Of a DNA stretch of 64,000 bases, positions 35,181 to 46,863 are shown one piece after another. Position numbers and translations under genes: made by a program. Within the stretch, counting starts at the first letter, position 1. Each line of letters opens with the position of its first letter. The notes beneath the pieces are model-generated. The model was not told the origin of the DNA, searched no databases, and saw nothing but the letters and a program-made list of their open reading frames with translations. The stretch is from Apiospora phragmitis (taxonomy: Eukaryota > Ascomycota > Sordariomycetes > Amphisphaeriales > Apiosporaceae), in the NCBI GenBank assembly GCA_038363925.1, contig JAQQWL010000013.1:2294001-2358000 (forward strand), given 5' to 3'.

Positions 35181-36682
35181 TTAGGCGTGGGTGGCGAAGC
35201 CCAGCGAGTTGTTGCCACCGTTGAAAGCGACAAAGTTGCTCTTGAAGAAGATGTCACCGTAGATGAACATGTTGGCAGGGCTGGCCTGGACACCACCGAA
35301 GCAAGCTGTAGTGTACATGTTAGCATATAGAACTCAAAGTATAATCGGAGAAGAAGAAAGAAAATACTTACTGGTCTGGTCGACCTGGGCGAAGTTGATG
35401 AACTTGCCGGACACGGTGGCCATGGTGCCGCCGACGTCGAGCTGCAGATCGGGCAGCTTGGCGTCGCAGGGGAAGGTGACGCCGCCGGCCTGCGGGTCGT
35501 TCACGGCGCCCTGGACCTTGGAGTAGTAGGCCTGGACGGCCTTGGGGTCGGCCAGGATGAGGGTGGTGCCGGTGTCGGCGATGGCCTGGGAGCCCGGGGT
35601 GCCGGCCTGGGGCGCGCCGCCGTCGACGGCGAACTTCTCACTGTTGAACTGCCAGAAGCCCTGGCTGTTGTCGACCTTGACCCAGGTCATGGCGCCCGTG
35701 AACTTGGTGTTGTCGATGCGGCCGAACTCGTACGCGCCCGCGGCCTGGGCGCGCAGGTCCGCCGTGAAGACGGGCTCGGCCAGGCTCGGCATGACATTGT
35801 CGAAGAAGGTCTTTTGTTGTTGGGGCTTGACCGTGTTGAGCTTGCTGAAGGCGAGCCCGAGCAGGCCGTTGTTGTTGGTGTCCTGCACGAAGGACTTGGA
35901 CACGGCCGTCGCCAACTCGATGGCCTGGGCCGGCACCGTGGCGCCGCCGAGGTCGACCGTGTCGGTGCCGACGTTGCCCGCGGCGCCCGAGCCGTCGCCG
36001 TAGCTGATCTGGAAGCTGGCGCCCTGCATCATCTTGAAGGTCTTGGACTTGGTCGGGTCGTAGATCTGGTGGCCCTGGGTGGCCGCGGCGCTGAGCTGGC
36101 TGTTGAAGACCCACAAGTCGGAGCTGCCGGAGTCGAAGTCGAGGTTCACGGTCTGGCCGCCGATCTTGACGGGCGAGAGGTACTCGACGTCGTTCTTCTC
36201 GGGCTTGGCGGCGACGAGACCGGTGCCGTTGGTTGCGGCCTTGCCACCGGTAGCACCGGTGCCGTTGCCAGCGGCCTTGCCAGCGACAGCGCCGGCACCG
36301 ACTGCGGCACCGGCACCGGCACCGGCACCAGCCGCGGCGGCTCCTCCCTTCCTGCCCTTGCCCTTCTTGGCTCTCTTCGAGACCATCTCGACGGACACCT
36401 TGTCGGCGCCGTTGTTGACGTACTCGGCGGGAACGCGGCGCTTGCTGATCATCTCATCTTCGATGCTTTGAGCGTTCATGGAGTCCATGAGGGCGGCGGG
36501 GACCGGCATACGGTATTTCGGAGGGTCTTGAGGAGGGCTCGGGGGCCGTTCCGGCCGGTATAGTTGGGATTGGGTATCCGCTCCACCTTGTAGACGCCGC
36601 GCTTCTGGATGGAAGACATCGGGGAGGCACAGGCCAGGGCCACGAGGCCCAGGAGGAAAAGGACCTTCATGATGGACTGCAT
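35181..36682 (-). CDS. Secreted pepsin-like aspartic protease (A1)
   Basis: Exons 36682-35372 and 35305-35181; 478 codons once one base is restored. Signal peptide ([19 protein letters not shown]), propeptide with KR sites, then a Gly/Ala-rich linker (about residues 110-155, repeating GAGAG) before the catalytic domain. The first catalytic motif is FDSGSSDLW (DSG, where DTG is commoner); the second is [28 protein letters not shown] is the usual flap-region context. The C-terminal exon ends FGGVQ...[12 protein letters not shown]...LGFA. The frame break lies in the propeptide at TTT 36516-36518 (one short). The upstream GTG in the same frame is not a likely start. Acts outside the cell at acid pH. 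A low-complexity linker this long is unusual for A1 proteases. Confidence 0.88.
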
Positions 36683-39600
36683 TTTCACAACAGCACACTC
36701 AAAAGAAGAGTATAAGAGCCCTCAAAGAAAGAGAAAACACCACACCTGGTGGTAACGAATGGAAAGGAATGGACGAGTAGAGGACCAATGAAAGACCTCA
36801 CAAGTCGCTATAAAAAAAGAGGATATATAGTACAGCGAAACAAAACTGGACCTGCCCAGATGGAGAAGAAGAAGAAGAATGAACGGAGTCAAAGCAGCGA
36901 AAGGAAGGGGATGGAGAATAGAGAAACAAGAACGACCTACATGTTCGGATCTTGGCGACCTTTAAAGACAAACGACAGAGAGCGACACCGAGACTGAGCA
37001 CCTACATGACCTCGAGCCAGCGAAGGGATTGGCCCACTAAGACGACATCAGGGGTTTCGGGAGCCGAGACGGGACGAAGAGGATCGAAACGCAGAATAGG
37101 CAAGACTAGCGCATGCTTATCCCGGTTTCCCAATACCTGTCGCCTACCAGGTAGAGGCATTGTGCGCAGGTGGTGATAGGACACGGACAATGATAGACCG
37201 GCTGTGTACTAAACAACCCAAGCAACTTACGTATGCGCAGTGGTAGTCGAGGCGGCTCTGCTGGTTCGTCATGACCCCTGCCAGTCCAAGACACGCCATG
37301 CAACAGGATAGTGGGGTGCGGACCACTAAACGGTCAGATCGATAGGGGAGCCGGTGGATCGACGTAGGCACTGATTGGCGGGCTTGGCAGACCAGACAAG
37401 CTTCTGAACCCCGACCGGTGCGCATTTGAGACATGGCCAGCAGAGGACATGGGGACCCTCCTGGAAACGTCGGATCTCGTACCACTATGGCCTATGGACC
37501 GATTCGACATGCAAGTGTGACGAATCGCGAGCAGCAAGGTAACCAGGGTTCTGACCAGGGCGATGCAACTAGGCAGGGTCGGGCTGTACCGCCTCTACGG
37601 ACTGGACGACCGTCTGGGACTAGCGACTGGCTCAAGGGACTGGCAACTGGTGACGGGAAATCCTGCAGCGAATCGGGTTGCGAGTCGTGGGTAGGGAAAC
37701 ACGATTTCTTGGCACAAACCGTTTGAGCTCCTCAATGCTTGTGCTCCGTACTTTCCATACATGGCAGGGCTTACGTAGATGAATGGGAAGATGGACCATT
37801 CGGCGTGGGCATTCCTCCATCCTGCTCATCTCGCCAAGGCGAATGTTTCGATTTGACAGTTCATCGGAGAGGCAGTGCCGCCAAGGAAAGGAATAAGAGT
37901 AAAGTTCCCGGGTTGAGCGGCAATAGCAAACAAACTATTCCTGACTGCTCTCGGGGCCATCCCAGCCACCGGATGAGACGACACACACACACAATACTGT
38001 GGTTGTTAGACGGGAAGTCCTGGCGTCTTCCTGTCAGCATGTCCGGGCGCCTGCCTATTTGGAGTGTCGAGCTTGTTTCATGAGCGGCGCAGGGTCTATT
38101 CAACCAGCCACTGTTTCTGTGTGCAGATCATGACTGTCAACAGCTTAAAGTTGCTGATGGGCGTTAATACGTGATTCAATATACCGCATTCCAAGTAGGA
38201 CAAAACCAAGTAACTTCCTGGTTGCTAAAGTAACGATATAAAGTCGATGTATATGGCCAGCAGCGGGAGAACGAGATGTGGTGCTCCGTGATGAGGCGGC
38301 TGGAAGATGGTTTAGACCGAAGTGCCTAGCTCTCAGATGCGCGAGCGTTGCTGGGTTTCGACGAAGGAAGCGCCGAACAAGAGCACGATTGGTTGCGCAG
38401 ACGATAGGACATGATAAGCATACATACATACTTAAGTCGGCATCCCGGCAAACTCGCCATGAAGAGATGTGTTCCCCAGATAAACCAAGGGCTCTCCAGT
38501 TCATCCATCATATCACACAGATGCACCAGCCAAGAAAGCTTGGCGTGAATTAAGCTCATGATGGAGAGATCGCTGAGGGTCGCCAAGAAGACCGCTCAAT
38601 TCTTGCATCTCGGATGCCCCTACCCGCAATTACCACATTCAATCATTCTTACCAACTCCAGGTGACGCGTGTCCAGTGGCTTCAGTGGTTGCGATTGGAG
38701 GGTCAGTGGACGGTTGCGGTCGCATTCGTGCGGGCGTGCTGAAACCAGACTGCTGTCATACTTCCCCACCAAAAAAACATGAAACGGGCTTCAGATTTCG
38801 CCTGGCCACGGCGGTTGGTTGGACGGTATTGGACGACCACCCCCAGAACCAGAACACCCCAAGGAAACTGGACCCCATCCTGGTCGTCAATGCTCAGCGG
38901 CACTTCTTTCTTCCCCCCCGATCCCGAATTATCCACGAGGTTGAACTACAGGTAATTGATAAATCCTTCTTCTGCCCAGCCAACTATCCTCATACCTTTG
39001 TATGGGAGTTGCGGTTGTTCCACCAAGCATCGCGCCATCTTAGACGACATGGGACCTATCATCTAAACTTCCTACACCATACAAGTGTCGCCCTGTATCC
39101 CCCGGCTCCGGATTTGAACGTGTGACGGAGGGATGCGACAGCAGAGCAGTGCCATGTGAGCTCCTGGAAACAATGATAAGGCACGCCTCTATTCTTAAAT
39201 GGAGATGCGCCGTCATCTTTCAAGTTCCGCTAATGACATCCATCTTGCTACTTACTAGCCGAACATCTCTCTCACTCTTGCTTAGATGGCAGCCTTGATG
39301 TTTCGACGTAGCAGAATTCCCGACAAGCTGGCCTAGTTCTAAGTGAGGCGAGTGACGGTCGCAAATGCAGTGAACATGATCAACTTAGCGATGGCTAATG
39401 TTTACTGAAGTCTTAAGTGAGATGCAGACAGGAATAGGGGCATGGGCTGCTTTTCAGAAGGCAAACCCCTTTGTTTTTCCATGACGAAATGCTATTCTTA
39501 TTTCAAAGGTCAAGGATCAGTAACCGGGCTATGTTCCTGGCCTCTTGTCCCGCTCTCCCTATAAACCGAAGATATATCAGCTTCCAGGTCACGCACATCG

Positions 39601-40553
39601 CCCAACCCGAATAGTCCACTATTTTAATATACACAAATACGGCCGCAGCATACTGGGTCAACATGGTTACTTATCTGCTGCTGTAATAAATACCTGGTAA
39701 TTGACTCATAAAGTTGATACAATTTGTCTGATGCTGCAATCAAAGGTCCAGCCCGTATTGGCATTGGCCACTGGAACATTGAAATGTTTTCTTCGTTTCG
39801 CTGCATGGGCATCGCCTGGCTGTTGCGTTGAATGGACCTGCCCTAACAGGCGGGTTGCATCAAGCCCGCTGCCCCAAATCCATCTGTTCTGGATGGATAG
39901 GTATGCCAGAGCATATGTTTCGGTCACTGGATCGAAACTTCACTTGAATATCAAGCAAAATCGTCCAAGACATCCGAGTAATATACCTAGTTAATCACAC
40001 ATTAGTATTCAACTATCTGTAGAATCAGTCATGTCGCACTCTGAGCAATTGCGGTCACTTAGGTAAAGTGAATAGGATTGAGTGAGCTATTATCAGATAC
40101 TAAGTCACGTGAACTAACGGAGAACGGAGGCAAGAGGCTACAGTTTCAGTTTTCTCCCACCGTACAGTTTTGGGAGTCGCTTACTCTCTCTCTCCACCTG
40201 CTACCCCCATTCCATTCCCTCCCACCACCAACTTACCATAACTGCCGTTATCGACAAGCAAAGGGAAAACGGACTTTTGCCAACCTCCTCCCATATTCAT
40301 TGGACTCCACCCTCCCTCATACATACATCCCGGCCCAACGGACGAGTCTAGAACGACCGATAAGCGAAGCTGGAAGGGTAGCTGACTGTCGATCACTAAC
40401 TACCTTTCCTCATTCAAATCCACACCACCGATCATCGATAGAACTTCATTGCACGGTAGCGCCTATCAATTAGGTCCGACAAGACCCTAATCTCGATTGT
40501 CGCGATTGGGTGACCCTCGAGCGATAAGCAACAAGGACGTCCCCGCGTCGTCA
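36683..40553. other. Large gene-poor stretch (3.9 kb)
   Basis: No gene that I can support. Frames at 36749-36997, 37433-37726 and 38676-39125 (149 codons) have no domain, no splice pattern and biased Arg/His/Pro content. A tRNA-B-box-like string near 39104-39115 does not fold into a T-arm. The last ~400 bp are CT-rich (CTCTCTCTCCACCTG, CCTCCC) and are the leader of the SANT-like gene. Transposon remnants are not recognisable by eye. Confidence 0.45.
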
Positions 40554-42090
40554 ATGGCGGATGGTGCCCAGTTCGCCGCCGCCGCTGCTGCTGCTTCCTC
40601 TGCCACTGCCACCAACAACACCGCCGCCATGTCGGACGACGAGAACGATAACGCGGGCGGCACCGCCCACAACACGCCCTCGTCGTCGTCGCGACGCAAC
40701 CCCGACCGGCGGCCGCCGCGGTTCAGCTGGAACGCGGCCTACGAGGCCACCTTCTTCCGGTCGTTGTGCGAGTCGATGCAGCTGGGCTTCAAGGAGAACC
40801 ACAGCTTCAAGTCGGGCGCGTGGGAGCGCGCCGCCATCGCCCTGCGCGACAAACACGGCGCCTTCCCCGAGAAGTCCCACCTGATCAATAAGGCCGACAA
40901 CGCGCGCAAGCGCTTCCGCATGTGGCGCGGCCTGCGCGAGGACTCGGAGTTCCTGTACAACCCCAACTCGCGCATGGTCACGGCGAGCGAGGAGGCGTGG
41001 AAGCGACATTTCGAGGTACGCGATGGACTCTCTGATATTTCTCTGGATTCCCAACATTCGTCTATCCCACGACTGGACCCGTCGTGCAGAGGCGGGATTC
41101 GCTCGCAGGAACATGCGTTGCTAACTTGATTTTCTCCAACAGAAAGAACCGCTTTCAAGAGCACTGCGCGGACGGGCTTTCGACCATGAAGAATTCATGG
41201 AGATCCTATTTCCCGATGTCATCGGCTCTGGTGGCGCGCCTAAAAGGATCATGAAGGGCAAACGGAAAGATACTGATGGAAATACAAATACTTCCGTTGA
41301 CCTCACTGGTACACCCAGCTCAGGCACCGCAGTGCCAGCGGTAGATCCGAACCTATACTCGCAGAGCCCAACCCAAACACCCAACCAGCCACAGCAACCC
41401 CAAGCCTCTCAAGTGCCAGTACCGACACCAGCCTCTATACAGCCAGCCCAGCGACCCACGTCCGCCATTCTACCCCCTCGAACATCGATTACTTCCACTA
41501 GCGCTCTCACACCCCCGGACGAGAACGTACCGAACACGGCCGGGGCTGCGGCAGCGAACTCTAGAAAGCGCTCTGCGCCCGAGCCCCATGGATCAGCCCC
41601 CTCCGAGAAACGTCGGGGCCGACCGTCTCAGGTTTTCTGCGAACCTTTACAGCAGCTCGCCCGCTAACATAGCACCCACAACCACATCCATGTTCGCAGC
41701 ACCCTCACAGACCACTACCATCGCCGCTGCCGCCACGCCCTCACTGGGCACCCGAGCCCAGCCCATCCACCCTCTTTCAACTCCAGTGGGCTGTTTGAGG
41801 AGGGACTGATCGCCCTGGCCGACGCGCTGCGGAGCAGCAGTCGGAACAATAATCCGCCAAAGTGGTCTGAACAAGCTATGGAGATCTTCTTCCGCGACTT
41901 CGCCGACGAGGACCCGGATCTGCAGCTTAAGATCGCCGAGAAGGCACTGACGGATGAGAACAAGGCCCTCGTCTTCGCCAAGTCCACGCCCGAACTCCGC
42001 AGGCATTGGGTGGGTAGGCTTAGGGAGGTGCATATGCGCAACCTCGGAGGAGGCCTTGGGCTGGGCCGCGTGGGCGAGGAAGCATCATGA
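40554..42090 (+). CDS. Myb/SANT-like DNA-binding-domain protein
   Basis: Exons 40554-41015 and 41143-42090 (469 codons, in frame overall). After an Ala/Ser/Thr-rich acidic N-terminus, residues about 60-155 form a fungal Myb/SANT-like domain: RFSWNAAYEATFFRSLCESMQLG...W...RDKHG...NKADNARKRFRMWRGL...TASEEAWKRHFE. A disordered Pro/Gln/Ser/Thr linker follows, with an RKR and a KRRGRP (AT-hook-like) patch, then a C-terminal helical domain (LIALADALRSSS...DPDLQLKIAEKAL). Probably nuclear; similar domains occur in transcription-associated and transposase-derived proteins. Two compensating breaks lie in the linker: TTTT 41633-41636 one base long, and one base missing near GGG 41746-41748. Only the 40 or so residues between them are affected. 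Confidence 0.8.
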
Positions 42091-43334
42091 TCGTGTGAAG
42101 GAGTCTACCCGTCAGAACTGAGGGAAGGAATTCGTACAAAAGTTTTTCGTCTTCGTGTATTGGTTCGAACGGACGAATAAAAGGAAGAAGGAAGTAAAGA
42201 GTGGAAAGCACATAAGGGCCTTTTCGTAGCACGCGGATACGGCCGTCTTGCGTTTGCTTTATTAGTATATTGTCACTTTTCATATATATCCTTCCCGCGT
42301 GGGTGGGGAGAGGCAAGGGGCTGAGATGACGGTATGGATTTACGCGTTGTATCTCTCTTCCTCCTGCAAGAGCCAAGAGGGATTTGCTTCATATTTTCTT
42401 TGCTGAATAACCCGAAAACACATTGGCCGGTTGGGCGTTGTTGGTGCAGAAGAGCATCGAGAGCCGAGCGGGCGTCACTTTTTTTTTTTTTTTACTGATA
42501 TGAGAGTGACTATTATTTTCATTGTGATTCTTGTTCGGAAGCGACATGTGTTTGACTGAGGTATATGCTTTCACGGCTGTAGCCCAAGTAGCAGCAGCAA
42601 TGGCAGACTGTCTTGTGAAGGAAAGAAGTTGAGGCATCTGTTCCGGCGCATCTCAGGATTTTCGCTTTCTCTTCTCGATGGGCATGCTATGCTGCCTTCG
42701 GTGTCCCCAGGTTTCTCTTTTCTGAACGGTTCACATCTACGTTGCCTCTCATTCTCCTTCACGATGACACAGCATGTCACGTATGTATCGAAGTACAGGC
42801 CGGCTGTCGCGTGGGCCAACCAAGAGCCAACTCCCAAGCCATTTCCTTTGAGATTGGCAAGATTCCTCTGCCTTACGTTTCTGTCTCTCCGGTTGACTTG
42901 GTCAGCGTGAACTCAATCCCCAATGTCTCCCCATCTTGTCCCCATCGCTTTCCCAAACAACGCATACGATGATGCCCAACTAAAGTGACACCCAATAGTC
43001 TACTATTGAGAGCTCCTCTCTGATGCCTCGTCAAGCGGTTACGACAAGAAGAAAGCTGTATTTGCAACTTGCAACATACCAAGTGCAGTGACTTAATCAT
43101 CAGCCGCGTAGGGAAAGCAAAGACAGAGGAATCTTGGATGGAATCGGTCTGTTCTTGAGCTCCCATCTCTCCCTACCTGTGGATCTATATCACCTTCCAA
43201 TTCAAATAAGCATAGTAGATATTCTATATTTGACCGTACCTACGGCAATTAGAACCCTCATCACCTCCCATTGCGAAACGTTCACGCTCTTTCAAATCAC
43301 AAAATTTCTAAACTGAGGATCCCCATGGATACGC
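42091..43334. other. Gene-free stretch with poly-T run
   Basis: Convergent 3' flanks of two genes. Holds a 15-nt T run at 42479-42493. No coding frame with domain content. Confidence 0.5.
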
Positions 43335-45562
43335 TCAACTCCGCCATGTCCAGCAACGCCGATGGAACACTTCCCCCGTCCCTTTCGTCGGTTTGTTCTG
43401 CTCGTTCTGCTCGGCCTGCTTCCGGATCCTGGCCATCGCGGCTCGAGCTTCTATCATGTGCCCGTAGGACACAAGCGAGGACCCACAGAGCGTTCCCAGC
43501 GTCGGGTCCAGATAGTACTTGTCCACGCTACCGCGTGGCACTGGGCGCGGCTGGAATGAAGTCGGCGTCATGGCCATGTCTGGTGAAGACTGATATTCAT
43601 CAACCGTACCGCTACTCGCACGATTTGCCTTCTGGACTGGCTCATGTGGTAGTAGTAACGATGCTATTGGTTCGAGCAACCTCGCTGAGGAGACCGAGAA
43701 ACTGCCACGCTCACCTATATCTTCATCGGAGGGATAAGCTGGATTCCTTGACACGAGTGAGTTGATCAGGCCAGCCGGCAGATTATAGTAGTCGTGATGC
43801 CGAAAGTCACTCCAGTCTGCCGACCCAGCCCACCGGGATTCTGCATAACGGCCATAGTAACATTTCACAAAGTCTGAGTGGATCTCCGATGCCTCCATCC
43901 GAGACACGATCCCGACCAAGTCAACTTCGTGCATGCTGCTCCTCCAGGTCGACTGGGTCCACGTGTCGTTTTCCTGCAGGTACTTCGTGAACCGGCGGGC
44001 AAGCATGCTACAGCATGTGCCCACAAGGTCTGGTAGCGGAGTATAGAGCTTCCTTCGGACAGCGAAAACATCCTTTGCCAATGCCGACAAGAGGCGCAGT
44101 GATTTATCGAATTGTGCGCGCCATAGGAGCTGGAAGAAGATGGTCGAATAGGAGAAGTCGTCAATCTCTTCTATTTCTCCTTCTCCCATCTCCCAGGAGA
44201 CCGTATCATCTTGCACATACTCCATGATGACCTTGGAGAGGCTGAGTAGTGCCGACCTTAGCAAATCGATCTCCGAGGCTAATTGTGACTAGGACCATGT
44301 GACCCTTCCACGTGTGTTTTCTCTGCCTGCCCAAGATGATTCGTAATATAGATTGAACATCTTTCGGGCCTCAAAGAAATAGAAATCCTGAAGCGAGTGC
44401 AAAATGCTCCAATTGGCTTCGGGTCTGTGCATGAGATATGAACATGCCTGTTCACTCAGCTGAAGCGCCGTCGTCACGTGCCGTTTTGCGTCCTCATACA
44501 TTTCGTACAACGTGAATTTGCTGGCTAATAACAAATGTGCCAGAATGAAAGTGTCCCACCCGGCCGACGAGGTCTCTCGATTCGGCTCGTACTTCTTTAG
44601 GAATGATGAAGCCCAATCGCATGCGAGTGGGCTGTGGGTAATAGACCGCACACATGACAATAATGTCATCATATCCACGGCCCTGATGCAGGAGTCGCCA
44701 AGTCTTTTCAGCATCAGGGTATAGAATTTGAACGCCTCTCCGTCCCGCTTGTTTCCGCAGAGGTAGTCCCCGATATCTTGTAGATAGAGCTGTATGTTGG
44801 CGGTGGTGTTGGGGCCCCTTGTGTTTTTTGGATATGGCCGGGACCGAACAATCTTGGCAAGCCGAAACACTTCACGAGCTATCTTGTCATTCTCTTCACC
44901 AGCATACCATCTGGATTCCGAACTGTCCACAAAGTCCCAGGACTCACGCGCCGGACTTTTAGTAGGATGGCCGGGTATTGGGTAGCTAGATTGCGTGACG
45001 GCCTGTGAGTTACTACCGGCTCTGGCGGCTTCCTTGGCCCCCATGGCGACGACTGCCCGCCTGAGATTGTCGAACGCAGGCTTCTCGACTACATCTCCAT
45101 TTGGCCCAGTCATCCGTTCCACAGCCATCCGGAGTCTCTTACTAAATGGCTTGGCGTGGGATGATGATAATGATGACAATGAAGATGGCATGCCGTGTTG
45201 ATCATTGCCAGACGCTACACCCGCTGCAGTGTGTTTGCGCTTGCTGCTGAATGCGTTGTTTGAGTCGGACTTCTCGCCGTGGTTGACCTTATACTTATTA
45301 ACCCCCCATTGCTCGAGCTGGTAAATGTACTGCCGACGGCTTCGGGTGGGGTTAGAATCCAGCTGCTCGTCCCATTCAATGGCGCTACGTACCTTGCTGT
45401 GAAGCCAGCTTCTGCCATCTTCTTAATGACCTCGTCGAGAGTGAAACCTTCATATAGATCGATTATTTGGGGCTTCTTCTCCTCCCAGAGGGCACGAGGA
45501 ATACGCGCTGACTGAGTCTGTACGGGCTCACTTGTGTACTGAATGAATGCAACGTCGGCCAT
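43335..45562 (-). CDS. Clr5-domain protein with in-frame stop
   Basis: Exons 45562-45393 and 45339-43335 (53-nt intron) total 725 codons, so one frame crosses the whole locus. The N-terminal Clr5 domain (residues about 17-70) is clear: IPRALWEEKKPQIIDLYEGFTLDEV, MAEAGFTAS, RRQYIYQLEQWGVNKYK. The first Clr5 protein was found in fission-yeast silencing; in filamentous fungi the domain heads large families of uncharacterised, probably nuclear proteins. The remainder is α-helical with TPR-like spacing (DIGDYLCGNKRDGEAFKFYTLML) and family-typical. TAG at 44291-44289 is codon 407, and the same frame continues for 317 codons with equally regular helical sequence. No GT-AG intron removes it cleanly. 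A CAG to TAG change is possible. ATG at 45589 is an alternative start. Confidence 0.75.
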
Positions 45563-45773
45563 GGCTGGATTAGGAGACGATTGCTTCATAAAATAAGCTG
45601 AGAGTAGGGAGTAGGAACGGTGGACGTACAAGCGATGGTAGTTCAATGAGGAGCAGGTTTGGGCAAAGTAAGAAGCATCGGAAGAGGTTCCTTATGGACG
45701 ACAGCCTGATAGTAGAGTGCTTTACCAACCGACCAATCAGAGGGTGCATGGGACTGCATCCGCAGTCCTAGGA

Positions 45774-45893
45774 CGAATTTCCAAAACCCCAAAGGGGTTA
45801 GCTCGATCGGTTCATGATGACGCCCCTGAAACAAAACGAGTGGCTGCCATCTCATCACCTTGCAGCTAGCCGAAAAGGGGTTTTGGAAGTTCG
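45774..45893. repeat. 17-bp inverted repeat upstream of the Clr5 gene
   Basis: Arms 45774-45790 and 45877-45893 are reverse complements with one mismatch, separated by 86 bp. The left arm itself continues into a small hairpin (AACCCC-AAA-GGGGTT). About 210 bp upstream of the Clr5 start codon. Could be a protein-binding palindrome or the ends of a very short inverted-repeat element; no clear target-site duplication is visible. Confidence 0.55.
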
Positions 45894-46527
45894 GTCTGGT
45901 CACTTGATAGGGGGCCGTAACGCACAACATATCTAGTTGCATCATGCTTGGCACGTGAGTCCTATACGATCTACATCGTCTCCGGCGAGCTTAACATTTT
46001 GGGGAATTGGAAAATGACGACACGGTAATAAATACATTGTCTTTGCATGGTTGGCGTCGAATCAGAGGTGAATCACTTGTACTCTGAGGACGGTGCTTGC
46101 TACTGCCTTGTAATAACAAAAGTACGCAAGAGGAAATTGTAAATGTTGGCTTAGGTTGACTCAGTAGATGTTGTATGTGAAGTGCAAATAGCAACTGGCC
46201 AGATGCACTCACCCATCTAGTCCACAAACACTAACTCCCTTTAACATAATTCCTTCTTCATCCCCGAAGATAACTTCTGCAAACTCATCATTCCTGTAAG
46301 CAAATCCCCAGCTACCGAGAATTTTGGGCACAGCTCAACGACTGTGTTATCAAGTCAAAAAGTACATTGCTCTCTAAGTGTGCCTAGACCCCTCCCTACT
46401 GATATAAGAAAATTTCCTTCTAGATCTTCGTATTAGACAGCACGTGTCCATTACTGCTCAGAATCCTCCTCGGTGTTGTCACATTATCGGGCACACAGCC
46501 TAAGAACATCCAGTCAAGCTTCTCGTC

Positions 46528-46863
46528 ATGGCTTCCTCAAACTCCGCCCAACATCAGAATACTCAACCCAAGAGCCAGGCTCCCGCCACTTCCCAGGATG
46601 TCATGCTTGCCCACGTCGGGTCTTGGACTGTGAGTATGGACCTTCATATATGACACCGAGACTATCAGCTGAACGAGACCTAGGAGCACAATGGTCCCGT
46701 TATGAGGGATGGAACAGCACAGCCACCTCAGTCTTCACAGGCCCAGCAGCCTGCCACGACCACAGCAGGAGCTGATCAAGGCTATCAGATGGCTCGATGG
46801 CTGCAGGAAAGCGGTAAAGAAGGGCCTTGGGCCCCTCATGGGAAGGGAACCCAAGACAGATGA
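46528..46863 (+). CDS. Small two-exon hypothetical protein (93 aa)
   Basis: Exon 1 46528-46629 (34 codons) and exon 2 46684-46863 (60 codons with stop) join in phase 0 across a 54-nt intron with textbook fungal signals: GTGAGT donor, GCTGAAC branch site, CCTAG acceptor. The start has good context (GTCATGG). The product is rich in Gln, Ala, Ser and Thr, has no signal peptide or membrane segment, and matches no family I know. The complete splice signals and the continuous frame on both sides are the evidence. A chance arrangement remains possible. Confidence 0.5.

Noticed and set aside
35638..36563. Gly/Val/Ala-rich frames across the aspartic protease
   Set aside because: Shadow frames of the GC-rich protease exon, including the Gly/Ala linker.
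38676..39125. 149-codon plus-strand frame
   Set aside because: No family resemblance, no splice signals, no leader.
39097..39130. tRNA B-box-like string (CGTTCAAATCC on the minus strand)
   Set aside because: Flanks do not pair as a T-arm and no A-box or acceptor stem found.
36683..40553. RIP-mutated transposon relic
   Set aside because: Looked for AT-skewed, TpA-rich decay, terminal repeats or transposase/RT motifs; none convincing by eye. A RIP-index scan would be decisive.
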